Positions 18,520-28,065 are shown, numbered from the stretch's first letter. The stretch: 64,000 nucleotides of DNA from Rhizobium sp. R635 (GCF_002211285.1 NZ_LOKX01000008.1:1-64000); one strand, 5' to 3'. Numbers and translations: made by a program. Notes: generated from the letters alone by a model not told the origin.

Positions 18520-19122
18520 ATGGCAAAGCTCTATTTCAACTACTCGACGATGAACGCCGGCAAGTCGACGATGCTGCTGCAGGCCTCCTATAATTATCAG
18601 GAGCGCGGCATGCGCACGGTGCAGCTGATCGCCGCCTTCGACGAGCGCGCCGGCCGCGGCGTCATCGGTTCGCGGATCGGGCTGGAGGCGAGCGCCATTC
18701 CCTTCGAACCGGACGAGGATCTGTTCCGGCTGGTCACGACGCTGAGCGGTGAAGGGGCGCCGATTTCCTGCGTCTTCGTGGACGAGGCGCATTTCATGAC
18801 GCCGCTCCATGTCTGGCAGCTCGCCCGCATCGTCGACAGGCTCGGCATCCCCGTCATGGTCTACGGGTTGAGGACCGATTTTCAGGGCAAGCTGTTTCCG
18901 GCCTCGCAGGAGCTCCTGGCGATCGCCGACGAAATGCGCGAGGTGCGCACGATCTGCCATTGCGGGCGCAAGGCCACGATGGTCGTGCGGCTCGACGCGC
19001 AGGGAAAGGTGCTGCACGAGGGCGCGCAGATCGACGTCGGCGGCAACGAGAAATATGTCTCGCTCTGCCGCAGGCACTGGGACGACGAAATGAATGGGGC
19101 CTGGATCGCCGAGCCGGTTTGA
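18520..19122 (+). CDS. tdk: Thymidine kinase
   Basis: A 200-residue type II thymidine kinase that phosphorylates thymidine with ATP in pyrimidine salvage. The P-loop is MNAGKST at about residues 11-17, the DEAH carboxylate motif is in CVFVDEAHF, and the lasso/substrate loop contains VYGLRTDFQGKLF. Zinc ligands appear as CHCG and a C-terminal CRRH. The start is supported by AAGGAGA at about 7 bases. The open frame upstream to 18349 is not supported. It appears monocistronic. Confidence 0.95.
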   Translation: MAKLYFNYSTMNAGKSTMLLQASYNYQERGMRTVQLIAAFDERAGRGVIGSRIGLEASAIPFEPDEDLFRLVTTLSGEGAPISCVFVDEAHFMTPLHVWQLARIVDRLGIPVMVYGLRTDFQGKLFPASQELLAIADEMREVRTICHCGRKATMVVRLDAQGKVLHEGAQIDVGGNEKYVSLCRRHWDDEMNGAWIAEPV

Positions 19123-19189
19123 GACCGTCTGTTTTATTTGGCCGGTTTAGCAAAAGCCGATAACGTGACCTTCAATGAAAGGTGTGGAG

Positions 19190-19450
19190 ATGCCATCCAG
19201 CTACGTTATCGGTGATCACTACGAAGTATTCGTGCGCAAGCTTGTCGAGAGTGGACGCTACCAGAGTGCCAGCGAAGTGATGCGCGATGGTCTGCGCCTT
19301 CTGGAGCAGCGCGAGGAAGCGCGCGCCCTGGAGTTTGAATTCGTCAGGCGCGAATACGCCGAAGGCAAGGCTAGCGGGGAACCTAAGGAGGTCGATCCCG
19401 TGGCGTTCCTTGAGGAGCTGAAAGCCGAACGGCGTTCCATGCGTGTCTAG
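19190..19450 (+). CDS. Orphan ParD-like antitoxin (ribbon-helix-helix)
   Basis: An 86-residue protein matching the ParD antitoxin family: a ribbon-helix-helix N-terminus (SYVIGDHYEVFVRKLVESGRY, QSASEVMRDGLRLLEQREE) followed by a charged C-terminal tail that would wrap the toxin. The start ATG at 19190 follows GTGTGGAG; an in-frame ATG at 19175 is also possible. In ordinary loci the ParE toxin follows within a few bases, but the 84 bases to the next gene contain no toxin-like frame. It is therefore a solitary antitoxin, either a remnant or a stand-alone regulator. Confidence 0.82.
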   Translation: MPSSYVIGDHYEVFVRKLVESGRYQSASEVMRDGLRLLEQREEARALEFEFVRREYAEGKASGEPKEVDPVAFLEELKAERRSMRV

Positions 19451-19534
19451 TTAGAAGCTCCCTCTATGCTAAACCGCTCACACTTTTCGGCGTTATGCTC
19501 TAGCTTGGGGCGGAAGATTCCCTGGAGAGACTAG

Positions 19535-20608
19535 GTGCGCAGAGCCCCGCCATTCGACAGCCAGTACGAAGCCGCAGGCGGCCTTGCCGAGAAGATTGCG
19601 GCCGAGGGCGCCTATTGCGTGGCCTGCATCCGTGCCTTTGACGGCGACGAGACGCGGTCGGCCGATGAGGTTTTTCTCGAACAGAATGGCCGGTTCCAGG
19701 CCCATATCGCCGATAATACGGCGTTGGATGCGCTGCTTGCCGAGCTGGTCTTTTCGCTCGACCGGATGACGGCGGAGGTTTCGGCCGATCTCGACAGTTT
19801 CCGCGGGCTGACGCTGCGCGAGAAGATGGCGGGCTGGACCTCACGTCAGCGGATGTGGCGCATGCATACCGAACGCGTGCGCGAGGCGCCCGTCGTCGAG
19901 CGGCTGCTTGACCTCCTGGTGAAATCGGATGCTCTCGCCAGGCTGATCGCCAGCCAGCGCACGTCGATCGTCGAATGCCACAAGGCGGCCGAACGCGGCC
20001 TCGTCGACATCGTCGAGCAGCGGCGCCGGCTGGTCGATTCCATCGATATCGCCCGCCTCAAGATGAAGGAGCTCAACGCCAAGGCGCTGACGACCCAGGG
20101 CCGGATCGGCGTCTACGGCAACCGGGCGCATTGGGAGCAGATGGAAGCCGAGCGGCGGGCGCTGAAGGCGGAGGCCGAGCGCATGTCCGCCGAGGAGCAC
20201 GAGATGCGGGACGACAGCCAGCGACGCGAGCGCTTCATCGGCCTGTTCCAGGCTTTCGTCGATTCGCTGAACGGCCGGATCGCCGCCTGCAACGTGCTGC
20301 TGCGCAAGCTGATGATCGATGTCGAGGAGCGGCTGATCATCTACCAAGCGCAGGTGGATACCGACCGGCCGGGCATGAAGGCCAGGATCAAGCCGGAATT
20401 CTTTCCCGATATCGCAGCGCCGATCCGGCTGTTCGAGAAGGGCATGCTGGTCGCCCAGGATCTGGAGCGGCGCAAGGGCCGCGCCGACATCGACGCCGCC
20501 GGAAAGTTTCCGGCCTATGGCGAACCGTCGCCGGCAAAATCGGGAGCGCCGCTGATCGATACGGCGCGCAAGTCCTTCCGCTTCAGCCTGCCGTTCCTGC
20601 GTTCCTGA
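19535..20608 (+). CDS. Conserved-looking protein of unknown function
   Basis: A 357-residue soluble protein starting at GTG after GGAGAG. I do not recognise the family. It is rich in charged helices: residues about 150-235 are predicted by eye to be coiled coil (EQRRRLVDSIDIARLKMKEL, EQMEAERRALKAEAERMSAE), and no signal peptide or membrane span is seen. It precedes the DUF2333 membrane protein by about 130 bases on the same strand, so they may be functionally linked, but no operon overlap supports this. Confidence 0.7.
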   Translation: MRRAPPFDSQYEAAGGLAEKIAAEGAYCVACIRAFDGDETRSADEVFLEQNGRFQAHIADNTALDALLAELVFSLDRMTAEVSADLDSFRGLTLREKMAGWTSRQRMWRMHTERVREAPVVERLLDLLVKSDALARLIASQRTSIVECHKAAERGLVDIVEQRRRLVDSIDIARLKMKELNAKALTTQGRIGVYGNRAHWEQMEAERRALKAEAERMSAEEHEMRDDSQRRERFIGLFQAFVDSLNGRIAACNVLLRKLMIDVEERLIIYQAQVDTDRPGMKARIKPEFFPDIAAPIRLFEKGMLVAQDLERRKGRADIDAAGKFPAYGEPSPAKSGAPLIDTARKSFRFSLPFLRS

Positions 20609-20736
20609 TCGGGTTCCGGCTGCTTTCATTCGCAAAAATCGCGGGGTTCGTGTTGTGCTCGGCCTACCGAGCGCATATGTGGATGCAACGGGGGCGGCGA
20701 TGCCCCGATGTTCGCCTCGCCTGACAGGAGACGACG

Positions 20737-21867
20737 ATGCTTGACCGGATTGCCGGTTTTTTCGGGCTGATCAGCCGGACGATCGGCCGCTGGGCCCGCC
20801 TGTTTTTCGCCTGGGCCTTCTGGCCCTTGTTTGCCGCGCACGGCTGGTATCAGCGCCGGAGCTGGATGGTCCGGCTGCCGGTCATCGCGATCGTGGCGCT
20901 CTTCGTCGTGCTTTACGGCTACTTCTTCTGGCAGACGCAGGTCTGGACGAATTTCAACACCGCCTTCGTCGACCAGTACCGGCTTTCCGAACGCAAGGTC
21001 CCCGCCGGACAGGAACTGCCGGCCGGCGAGGGAGCCGGAACGGCGGCCGCCAAGACCTGCCAGCGCTCGGCCATCGTCGACGTCACGGCCGATCTGACCG
21101 ATTTCAATGTCAACCAGAACGCATGGATATCCTCCATGCTGCTCTACAAGGCGGGCTTCTTCGGCATCGACTGGGACCATACGCCTTTTCTCGATAACAA
21201 GGCGTCGTTCCAGCGGGGCATCAACCAGGCGGTCCGCCGGACGTCGGCGGAGCTTGTCGATACGCTCGGGCGAGTGCGCGGCACCTCGGGCATCAACAAC
21301 GATTTGCAGCGCGCGCGCGGCAATCTGCAGTTCGACGAATACAGCTGGTATTTCGGGCTCAATCCTTTCGGCCCCAAGACGCCGACGCCTTCCTTCTATC
21401 GCACGGCAATCGGAGACCTGCGCAAGTTCAACACCGATCTCGCCGCCTGCAACGCTATTTTCGATGGCCGCGCCGACAATCTGATGCAGTTCATCGACCG
21501 CATCGCCAATGATCTCGGCAGCACCTCCGACATGCTCGCCGAGCGCTCGGAGCACCACAATCGCGGCTGGTTCGATACGCGCGCCGACGACCGGTTCTGG
21601 TTCGCCTATGGCCAGCTCTACGCCTATTACGCCATCCTGACCGCCGCGCAGGCGGATTTCTCGCAGGTGGTGCAGGAACGCAATCTCGGCGCAATCTGGG
21701 GCGGCACGACGCGGCAGTTCCAGGCCGCGCTGCGCATTCAGCCGGCAATCATCTCGAACGGGCGCGAGGATGGCTGGATCATGCCGAGCCACCTCGCCAC
21801 CATGGGCTTCTACATTCTGCGGGTGCGCTCGAACCTCGTCGAGATCCGGTCGGTGCTCGACCGATAG
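20737..21867 (+). CDS. DUF2333 family membrane-anchored protein
   Basis: A 376-residue protein with one membrane span at about residues 46-68 (LPVIAIVALFVVLYGYFFW) after an N-terminal cytoplasmic part. The long C-terminal domain presumably lies in the periplasm (DVTADLTDFNVNQNAWISSM, FFGIDWDHTPFLDNKASFQR). The layout and sequence fit DUF2333, whose function is unknown. The start is supported by CAGGAGA at 9 bases. A lone cysteine pair (CQRS, AACN) might form a disulfide in the periplasm. Confidence 0.82.
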   Translation: MLDRIAGFFGLISRTIGRWARLFFAWAFWPLFAAHGWYQRRSWMVRLPVIAIVALFVVLYGYFFWQTQVWTNFNTAFVDQYRLSERKVPAGQELPAGEGAGTAAAKTCQRSAIVDVTADLTDFNVNQNAWISSMLLYKAGFFGIDWDHTPFLDNKASFQRGINQAVRRTSAELVDTLGRVRGTSGINNDLQRARGNLQFDEYSWYFGLNPFGPKTPTPSFYRTAIGDLRKFNTDLAACNAIFDGRADNLMQFIDRIANDLGSTSDMLAERSEHHNRGWFDTRADDRFWFAYGQLYAYYAILTAAQADFSQVVQERNLGAIWGGTTRQFQAALRIQPAIISNGREDGWIMPSHLATMGFYILRVRSNLVEIRSVLDR

Positions 21868-21872
21868 GATAT

Positions 21873-22334
21873 TCAGCGGTGCTGCGCGTTGTCCTCGAAG
21901 CCGACGACGCGCAGTTTCTCGACGAATTCGTAGGTGACGCCGACGATGCCGCCGCCGCTTGCATCGTCGCGGAAGCGGCCGACGCTGCGCACCAGCTTGT
22001 AGCCGCCATGTCGGTTGTCGACGCGATAGACGAAATGGAAGCCGGTGCCGTGAAGGCTTGCCTGTTCGAAGGTTTCGGCGATCAGGCTGCGATCCTCCGC
22101 GTGGATGCGCGACATCAGCTCTGCCAGATTGACGGGGCCGTCGCTGTAGGGGAGGTCGAAAATCGCGTGAACGTCCTCGCTGGCGAAGAAATGTCCAGTT
22201 TCGATGTCGATGCGCCAGAAGCCGAAAAAGCGATAGGCCGCGAGCATCTGGACGATTTCCTCGTCGGTGATGCCGATATGGGCGCGGGATTGCTCTATTT
22301 TGTCGATGACAGGCTGTTCGAAGCGAAGTGGCAC
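21873..22334 (-). CDS. Single PAS-domain protein
   Basis: A 153-residue protein starting at GTG after TGGGGG. It is essentially one PAS domain (FFGFWRIDIETGHFFASEDV, LMSRIHAEDRSLI, FHFVYRVDNRHGGYKLVRSV) with no output domain, so it may act as a small sensor or partner. It lies 47 bases behind the LuxR-type gene on the same strand and could share its transcript. This suggests a joint sensory role, an inference from position only. Confidence 0.75.
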   Translation of the reverse strand: MPLRFEQPVIDKIEQSRAHIGITDEEIVQMLAAYRFFGFWRIDIETGHFFASEDVHAIFDLPYSDGPVNLAELMSRIHAEDRSLIAETFEQASLHGTGFHFVYRVDNRHGGYKLVRSVGRFRDDASGGGIVGVTYEFVEKLRVVGFEDNAQHR

Positions 22335-22381
22335 GTTTTCCCCCAGATCACGGGACGACGTGCTGACTCTCTTCTGATTCC

Positions 22382-23107
22382 TCAGCTGATCAGCTTCAAT
22401 CGGATGGCTTTAGCTACCAACTGGGTACGGTTGACGCAATCGAGTTTTTTGATCGCGTTGGTCATGTAGGCATTCACCGTATGGTCCGACAGCGTCAGGA
22501 TCTGGCCGATCTCGATCGAGGTCTTGCCCTGCGCCGTCCAGCGGACGACTTCCAGTTCACGCGCCGACAGCGCACTATGCGCGCTCTCCTCATTGCGCTT
22601 GACGGCGTTATAGGCATCGAGCGCATGCAGAATGATCATCGCCAGCTCGTTGACCTCGCTCTGGCCGAGCGCTGCCCGTTCGCCGCAGAACCAGAAGACC
22701 AGGCGCTGGCCGTCGGCAGCAATGGCCGGCATGGCGACGCCCGCCGGTATGGCATGGTGCAACATCAGCGCGCGCAGCTCGGCGGGGAAGGCGTGAGCGT
22801 TGGCGGTGTCGTTCAGGTGCCACACGGGCGGCACAGCCGACTCCCTCAGCCGTAAGCCAAAAGGGCAGCCGCGCATCATGTGGGCGCGGTCGAAATCCCT
22901 GACATAGGCGGCGGGAAGCGAACTCTCGATCAGCAGGGGTTTCAGGAGCAGATCTTCCGGGGAAGGGGCGTGCATCACCGTTGCATGCGACAGGCCGAAA
23001 GCCGCGGATATTCTGCCGAGCGCCTGTGCGAACAGACCACGTGTTCGTGCAGTCTCAAGTTCCGCCGAAAGCAATGACTGTCTTTCAGAGGTAGTCATGT
23101 AAGACAT
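22382..23107 (-). CDS. LuxR-family regulator with autoinducer-binding-like domain
   Basis: A 241-residue regulator. The N-terminal portion, about residues 10-155, has the size and layout of an autoinducer-binding domain. The C-terminal LuxR helix-turn-helix is clear in SARELEVVRWTAQGKTSIEI and LSDHTVNAYMTNAIKKLDCV. I chose the ATG at 23107 because GGGGG lies about 8 bases upstream. No LuxI-type synthase is nearby, so it is a possible LuxR solo that answers a foreign or self signal. A perfect 13-base palindrome at 23255-23267 upstream is a candidate binding site. Confidence 0.82.
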   Translation of the reverse strand: MSYMTTSERQSLLSAELETARTRGLFAQALGRISAAFGLSHATVMHAPSPEDLLLKPLLIESSLPAAYVRDFDRAHMMRGCPFGLRLRESAVPPVWHLNDTANAHAFPAELRALMLHHAIPAGVAMPAIAADGQRLVFWFCGERAALGQSEVNELAMIILHALDAYNAVKRNEESAHSALSARELEVVRWTAQGKTSIEIGQILTLSDHTVNAYMTNAIKKLDCVNRTQLVAKAIRLKLIS

Positions 23108-23254
23108 TGATACGCCCCCAGCCAGCCTAATGTTACCGCTATCAAATACAGAAACGCGGCCGGATGCTAGTCCCAATTGCCTTCGCGGGAGGCGATTAAT
23201 TCAAATTGTGAAAAATTAGCCACAACTGCGCCCGCCTCGGTTGAGTTGCCGTTG

Positions 23255-23267
23255 ACGCTAGTAGCGT
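23255..23267. promoter_or_regulatory. Palindrome upstream of the LuxR-type gene
   Basis: ACGCTA-G-TAGCGT is a perfect 6+6 inverted repeat in the divergent region between the LuxR-type regulator and the secreted protein at 23418. Its position fits an operator, but it does not match the classic lux box closely. Confidence 0.4.
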
Positions 23268-23417
23268 TGTGGTATCGATAACTTCCTTCATCAGGGGATA
23301 ACTGCGAATTTCGCCTGTGCCGGCTGGGAAGAGAATCACTGCGATGGGACCCTAACCCGGCAGCGGACGTCTAAATCCGGCTTGCTGCGGTTCAAGGCAA
23401 TTGCTAAGCGTATCGTC

Positions 23418-24395
23418 ATGTATAGCCAAGGCGATTTAATCGTGCGACCTGCGATTTCTGTTTTTGCGAAGTCTCTGTTTTCTCTCGTGTTACTTTCCTT
23501 GTTTCTTTTGACTTTGCCGATCGGGGCTGCAACCTCGCAGGCTGCCGAGCAGAAGAAGCAGCCGGCGCAACCCCCGATGCGTTTCACCATCGTGCGCAGT
23601 TTCCTCTGCCAGGAAAACTGTCCGGAATGGATATCGGCCGAGGGGCGCATAACCGCCGATACGCCTGCCCGGTTGAGAAAGGTCCTCAAGAAGATCGGCG
23701 ACCGGAAACTGCCGGTCGTTTTTCGTTCCGAAGGCGGTGACGTCGATGCCGCCTATGCGATGGGCCGGATGATCCGCAAGGCAGGCCTGGAAACGGCGGT
23801 CGGCGGCACGCGGCTGAAGGGTTGCCCGGTTCAGGATACGCTCTGCGATGTCGCCATCGCCAAGGATGGCACTGCTGCCGGTTACACCTATTCGGCCGGT
23901 GCATACTGCTTTTCCGCCTGTCCGCTGGCCTTTGCCGGCGGGACGTCGCGCGTCGCGTCGCAATGGTCCGTCATCGGCGTCCACCAGATCACGACCATCT
24001 ACAACAGGGTGCGCGTTTCTTACCGCATCGAATACAAGATGGTGAACGGCAAGAAGAAGGAAGTCTCCCGCAAGGAGGTCGGCCGCAAAGTGGCGGGCCA
24101 GACCAGTTCCACCAAGCTCGGCAAGAAAGCCAACGCCGCGCTGATGGCTTATTTGAAGGAAATGGGCGTCAGCGACGATGTGATAGACACGATGATGAGC
24201 GCCAAACCCGACAGCATCGCCATCGTACCGCCCGCTGACGCGCTTCGAATGGGCCTGATCACCGACATGCTGGCCTACAATGAGTGGCCCGGCATGCCGC
24301 TCTGCGCGCCGGACGCCACATCCGAGGCCATCTGCCATGGCCATCCGGCGGCCGTGCCGCCCGCGCCGGCTACGTCGACGCCTTCGGGCGGCTAA
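23418..24395 (+). CDS. Secreted protein with ClpP/crotonase-like fold (COG3904-like)
   Basis: A 325-residue protein. An N-terminal hydrophobic segment (SLFSLVLLSLFLLTLPIGAA) ending TSQAAEQ should be a signal peptide. The body resembles predicted periplasmic proteins related to ClpP/SppA-type folds: a VVFRSEGGDVDAAYAMGRMI segment like the oxyanion-loop GGxVxxA region, and a YSAGAYCFSACPLAFAGG segment like the nucleophile elbow. Whether it is a protease is unknown. The ATG at 23418 is used; an upstream in-frame TTG at 23382 would add 12 residues. The 3' end overlaps the convergent YqhA gene by 4 bases. Confidence 0.65.
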   Translation: MYSQGDLIVRPAISVFAKSLFSLVLLSLFLLTLPIGAATSQAAEQKKQPAQPPMRFTIVRSFLCQENCPEWISAEGRITADTPARLRKVLKKIGDRKLPVVFRSEGGDVDAAYAMGRMIRKAGLETAVGGTRLKGCPVQDTLCDVAIAKDGTAAGYTYSAGAYCFSACPLAFAGGTSRVASQWSVIGVHQITTIYNRVRVSYRIEYKMVNGKKKEVSRKEVGRKVAGQTSSTKLGKKANAALMAYLKEMGVSDDVIDTMMSAKPDSIAIVPPADALRMGLITDMLAYNEWPGMPLCAPDATSEAICHGHPAAVPPAPATSTPSGG

Positions 24396-24922
24396 CCCTT
24401 ATCCTTCAGATCGTTCTTCGACGTAGCGCTCATCAGCTTCTCCAGGAAGCCGAGCATGACGGCAGAGGCGACGAAGGCGAGGTGCATGAGCGTCAGCCAC
24501 ATGATCTTGCCGTCCTCGTATTTGTCGGCATTGAGGAAGACCTGCAGCAGGTGGATGGAGGAGATGGCGACGATCGAGGAGGCGACCTTGATCTTCAGGC
24601 TGCCTGAATCGAGCTTGCCGAGGAAGGAAACCTCATTGTCGGCCCCGTCGGCTTCATCGAAACGGCTGACGAAATTCTCGTAGCCGGAGATCATCACCAT
24701 GACGATCAGGCTTGCGACGAGCGCCGCATCGATCAGGCTGAGCATGGCAAGGATCATCCCCGCCTCGTCGAGCACGAAGACGCTGGAGGCGATCTTCAAG
24801 AGCTTGTAGCCGAAGGAAACGGCATAGGCGGCGAGCGCCAGCACCAGGCCTATATAGAAGGCGACGAGGAGCCAGCGGCTCGACAGGATGATACGCTCGA
24901 TGAGGAGTTCCAGTGCTTTCAT
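24392..24922 (-). CDS. YqhA/UPF0114 family inner-membrane protein
   Basis: A 176-residue integral membrane protein. Three or four hydrophobic segments are visible (WLLVAFYIGLVLALAAYAVS, MLSLIDAALVASLIVMVMIS, LTLMHLAFVASAVMLGFLE), and the motif ISGYENFVSR is characteristic of the UPF0114 family. Its function is not established. The start ATG at 24922 matches the family N-terminus. It lies convergent to the secreted protein gene and divergent from fhs. Confidence 0.85.
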   Translation of the reverse strand: MKALELLIERIILSSRWLLVAFYIGLVLALAAYAVSFGYKLLKIASSVFVLDEAGMILAMLSLIDAALVASLIVMVMISGYENFVSRFDEADGADNEVSFLGKLDSGSLKIKVASSIVAISSIHLLQVFLNADKYEDGKIMWLTLMHLAFVASAVMLGFLEKLMSATSKNDLKDKG

Positions 24923-25078
24923 GTCTTCACCTTGAGAGGCCGCGTTCGTTGAGCGCCACATAACCGTCCAGCGTGGCGACCACAAGGCGAGCGCTATTCA
25001 CAGCTTGCCGATATTTCGATATCCCAATGACGAGGACAAACGCCTTCGCGCCTGCGCGGGCCGGGACGGGGAACATCC

Positions 25079-26758
25079 ATGCCAACAATCAAATCCGATA
25101 TCGAAATCGCGCGCGCCGCGGCCAAGAAACCGATCGTCGAAATCGGGGCGACGCTCGGCATTCCGGCCGAGCAGCTCGTTCCCTATGGTCACGACAAGGC
25201 AAAGATCAGCGCCGATTTCATTGCGGCGCAGGCGGGCAAGAAGGACGGCAGGCTGATCCTCGTCACCGCGATCAATCCGACGCCGGCGGGCGAGGGCAAG
25301 ACGACGACGACCGTCGGTCTCGGCGACGGGCTGAACCGGATCGGCAGGAAAGCGATCGTCTGTATCCGTGAGGCGTCGCTCGGCCCCTGCTTCGGCGTCA
25401 AGGGGGGAGCGGCCGGCGGCGGCTATGCGCAGGTCGTGCCGATGGAAGACATCAACCTGCATTTCACCGGCGATTTCCATGCGATCACCTCGGCGCACAA
25501 TCTGCTGGCGGCGATGATCGACAACCACATCTACTGGGGCAACGAGGAGAATATCGACATCCGCCGCATCACCTGGCGGCGGGTCATGGACATGAACGAC
25601 CGGGCGCTGAGGAGCATGGTCTCCTCGCTCGGCGGCGTTGCCAACGGCTTCCCGCGCCAGGGCGGCTTCGACATCACCGTCGCCTCCGAGGTGATGGCGA
25701 TCCTCTGCCTCGCCACCGATCTCAAGGATCTGGAGCGGCGGCTCGGCGACATCATCGTCGGCTACCGCTTCGACAGGACGCCGGTGCATGCGCGCGATCT
25801 GAAAGCCGATGGCGCCATGGCGGTGCTCTTGAAGGATGCGATGCAGCCGAACCTGGTGCAGACCCTGGAGAACAATCCGGCCTTCGTACACGGCGGCCCC
25901 TTCGCCAACATCGCCCATGGCTGCAATTCGGTGACGGCGACGAAGACGGCGCTGAAGCTCGGTGATTATGTGGTGACGGAAGCAGGCTTCGGGGCCGATC
26001 TCGGCGCGGAGAAATTCTTCGACATCAAGTGCCGTAAGGCCGGGCTGAAACCGGATGCGGCCGTCATCGTCGCGACCGTCAGGGCGCTGAAGATGAATGG
26101 CGGTGTGAAGAAGGAGGATCTCGGCACGGAGGATGTCGCGGCGCTGAAGAAGGGCTGCGCCAATCTCGGCCGGCATGTGGCCAATGTGCGCCGCTTCGGC
26201 GTGCCCGTGGTCGTCGCGATCAATCATTTCGTCACGGATACTGATGCCGAGATCGCGGCGGTGAAGGAATTCGTCTCGCGGCTCGGCGCCGAAGCGATCC
26301 TCTGCCAGCACTGGGCCAAGGGCTCGGCCGGCATCGAGGAACTGGCGCATAAGGTGGTGGAACTGGCCGAATCCGGCCAGGCGAAATTCCAGCCGCTCTA
26401 CGGCGACGACCTTTCACTGTTCGAAAAGATCGAGATCGTCGCCTCGAAGATCTACCATGCCGGCGAGGTGACGGCCGACAAGGCGGTGCGCGACCAGTTG
26501 CAGACATGGGAGGAGCAGGGCTACGGCAAACTGCCGGTCTGCATGGCGAAGACGCAGTATTCCTTCTCCACTGACCCGAATCTCCGCGGCGCGCCGGAAG
26601 GCCATATCGTCTCCGTGCGGGAGGTGCGGCTTTCCGCCGGAGCCGGCTTCGTCGTCGCCATCACCGGCGAGATCATGACGATGCCCGGCCTGCCGAAATC
26701 GCCCTCGGCGGAACGGATTTTTCTGAATGAGCAGGGTTATATCGAGGGGTTGTTCTGA
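25079..26758 (+). CDS. fhs: Formate-tetrahydrofolate ligase
   Basis: A 559-residue enzyme, the usual family length. It makes 10-formyl-tetrahydrofolate from formate, THF and ATP, feeding purine and methionine-initiator synthesis. The P-loop [11 protein letters not shown] is at about residues 67-77; [19 protein letters not shown] and [14 protein letters not shown] are conserved family stretches. The start is supported by GGGAACATCC-type spacing (GGGGAA about 8 bases before). It stands alone, with no folD next to it. Confidence 0.96.
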   Translation: MPTIKSDIEIARAAAKKPIVEIGATLGIPAEQLVPYGHDKAKISADFIAAQAGKKDGRLILVTAINPTPAGEGKTTTTVGLGDGLNRIGRKAIVCIREASLGPCFGVKGGAAGGGYAQVVPMEDINLHFTGDFHAITSAHNLLAAMIDNHIYWGNEENIDIRRITWRRVMDMNDRALRSMVSSLGGVANGFPRQGGFDITVASEVMAILCLATDLKDLERRLGDIIVGYRFDRTPVHARDLKADGAMAVLLKDAMQPNLVQTLENNPAFVHGGPFANIAHGCNSVTATKTALKLGDYVVTEAGFGADLGAEKFFDIKCRKAGLKPDAAVIVATVRALKMNGGVKKEDLGTEDVAALKKGCANLGRHVANVRRFGVPVVVAINHFVTDTDAEIAAVKEFVSRLGAEAILCQHWAKGSAGIEELAHKVVELAESGQAKFQPLYGDDLSLFEKIEIVASKIYHAGEVTADKAVRDQLQTWEEQGYGKLPVCMAKTQYSFSTDPNLRGAPEGHIVSVREVRLSAGAGFVVAITGEIMTMPGLPKSPSAERIFLNEQGYIEGLF

Positions 26759-26908
26759 TTGGGCGTGGTGAGGGGCCGCGAAAACGGCTTCTCAAGAACG
26801 TCCATGCCGGCTTCGACCGTGCTGGTATCGTTTCGGCGTGTTTGGGATGCCGGAGACGGCGTTGCCAGCGTTGTGCGGTGTAGACTATTACTGAAGGTGT
26901 TGCGTGTG

Positions 26909-26957
26909 GCCCCCTCATCCGACCCTTCGGGCCACCTTCTCCCCGCTGGGGAGAAGG
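26909..26957. repeat. Single-arm copy of a rhizobial palindromic intergenic repeat
   Basis: This starts GCCCCCTCATCCG and ends in a hairpin of CCTTCTCCCC and GGGGAGAAGG. It matches one arm of the larger element at 40847-40964. The rest of the 266-base gap (26759-27024) between fhs and the extensin-like gene shows no gene. Confidence 0.75.
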
Positions 26958-27024
26958 GGTATGTCGCGCTGTTTCCGTTCCTCGCCAAATCTTGCTTGAT
27001 GGCGGGCTTCTAGCGCTTCAACCA

Positions 27025-27981
27025 TCAATGGCAATAACGATAGCCGCCCTTCCTTTCGATGATGTCGAGATGGAAATGGGTTTCGTGGGCCGCGTCGCTT
27101 TCGGGGTCGAGGACGGTGGTGAAGTAGAGGCAGCCGGCGGCGCTGACGGTGCGCTGGAAGGCGCCGGTCAATGTCGAGTCCTCGCGGCGGGAGCGGACGG
27201 CGACATCCTCGCCTTTTTCGAAATGGAAGCTTGCAATGTCGATGGCGTTGCCGCGGGCGTGTTCGGAGATCTTGCCGGTTTCGGCGCCGTTGCGCAGGCG
27301 GCACATATAGGACGTTGCCTGGTTGACTGACGTGAGGCGGCCCTGCTCCGGCAGGGCGGCGGAAGCGGCGGGGATGACGCTCTCCTTCATCCAGCGGGCA
27401 AGGGCGAGTGCGGCCGGGCAGCGAATCGTCGCCTCCGGCTTCAGCGTGATGCCTGGCAGGGCTTCGGAAACGATGATCGGCTTGTCGATGCCGCAGCCGT
27501 TGCCGTCGTCGATGCGCGGCGCTTCCTTGAAGACGACGCCGAGAGCCTTCAGCGCGGCCGTGCATTCGGCATGCTCGGCATCGCTTTCGGGTTCGATCGT
27601 CAGGTGCTGCTCTTCAAGCGTCTGCTCGCCGGGCGGCTTTTCTGCCGGCGGCATCTGCGGACTTTCGAGATGTCCTGGTGGCAACGGCGGGCCTTGCACG
27701 GGTTCCGCGGGCTCGGGCTTTGCCGGTTCGGCTGGCGGGGCGGACGGCTGGTCAGGTGCAGGTGTCTCTTGATCCTTGGCGTCAGGCTTCGGCTGAGGGG
27801 CCGGCACCCCTTCAGGTGCGGGCGGTTCCGTTTTCTCCGAGGCCGGGGAGGTGGGGCTCGCCGCCTGCCCGGCATCGGGCCTGGGTTCGGGCAATGGACC
27901 TTGTTGGGGCAGGCGGGCGCCGGCAAGAAAGGCGGTCGCGGCGAGCAGGATCGCCAGTATCGAAAGTTTTCTCAAACGCAT
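27025..27981 (-). CDS. Extensin-like C-terminal domain protein, probable cell-wall peptidase fold
   Basis: A 318-residue exported protein. The hydrophobic N-terminus LSILAILLAATAFLAGARL is a signal or anchor. Residues about 30-120 form a Pro/Ala/Glu-rich linker, and residues about 135-318 match the extensin-like C-terminal domain (PF06904). Inside it, SEHARGNAIDIASF and HETHFHLDI supply His/Asp residues arranged as in D-Ala-D-Ala metallopeptidases of the MepA/VanY type, suggesting a zinc peptidase on peptidoglycan. Cysteines (CTAAL, NGCGID, IRCPAA, MCRLR, GCLYF, YRYC) probably form disulfides. It is divergent from shmR. Confidence 0.82.
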   Translation of the reverse strand: MRLRKLSILAILLAATAFLAGARLPQQGPLPEPRPDAGQAASPTSPASEKTEPPAPEGVPAPQPKPDAKDQETPAPDQPSAPPAEPAKPEPAEPVQGPPLPPGHLESPQMPPAEKPPGEQTLEEQHLTIEPESDAEHAECTAALKALGVVFKEAPRIDDGNGCGIDKPIIVSEALPGITLKPEATIRCPAALALARWMKESVIPAASAALPEQGRLTSVNQATSYMCRLRNGAETGKISEHARGNAIDIASFHFEKGEDVAVRSRREDSTLTGAFQRTVSAAGCLYFTTVLDPESDAAHETHFHLDIIERKGGYRYCH

Positions 27982-28065
27982 CCATTCCCTGATCGATAGC
28001 TAGGGATAATGCGCGAGGGCGGATTTCGTTGCAAATGCGCAACGTTTTGGAAGATCATTAAAACT

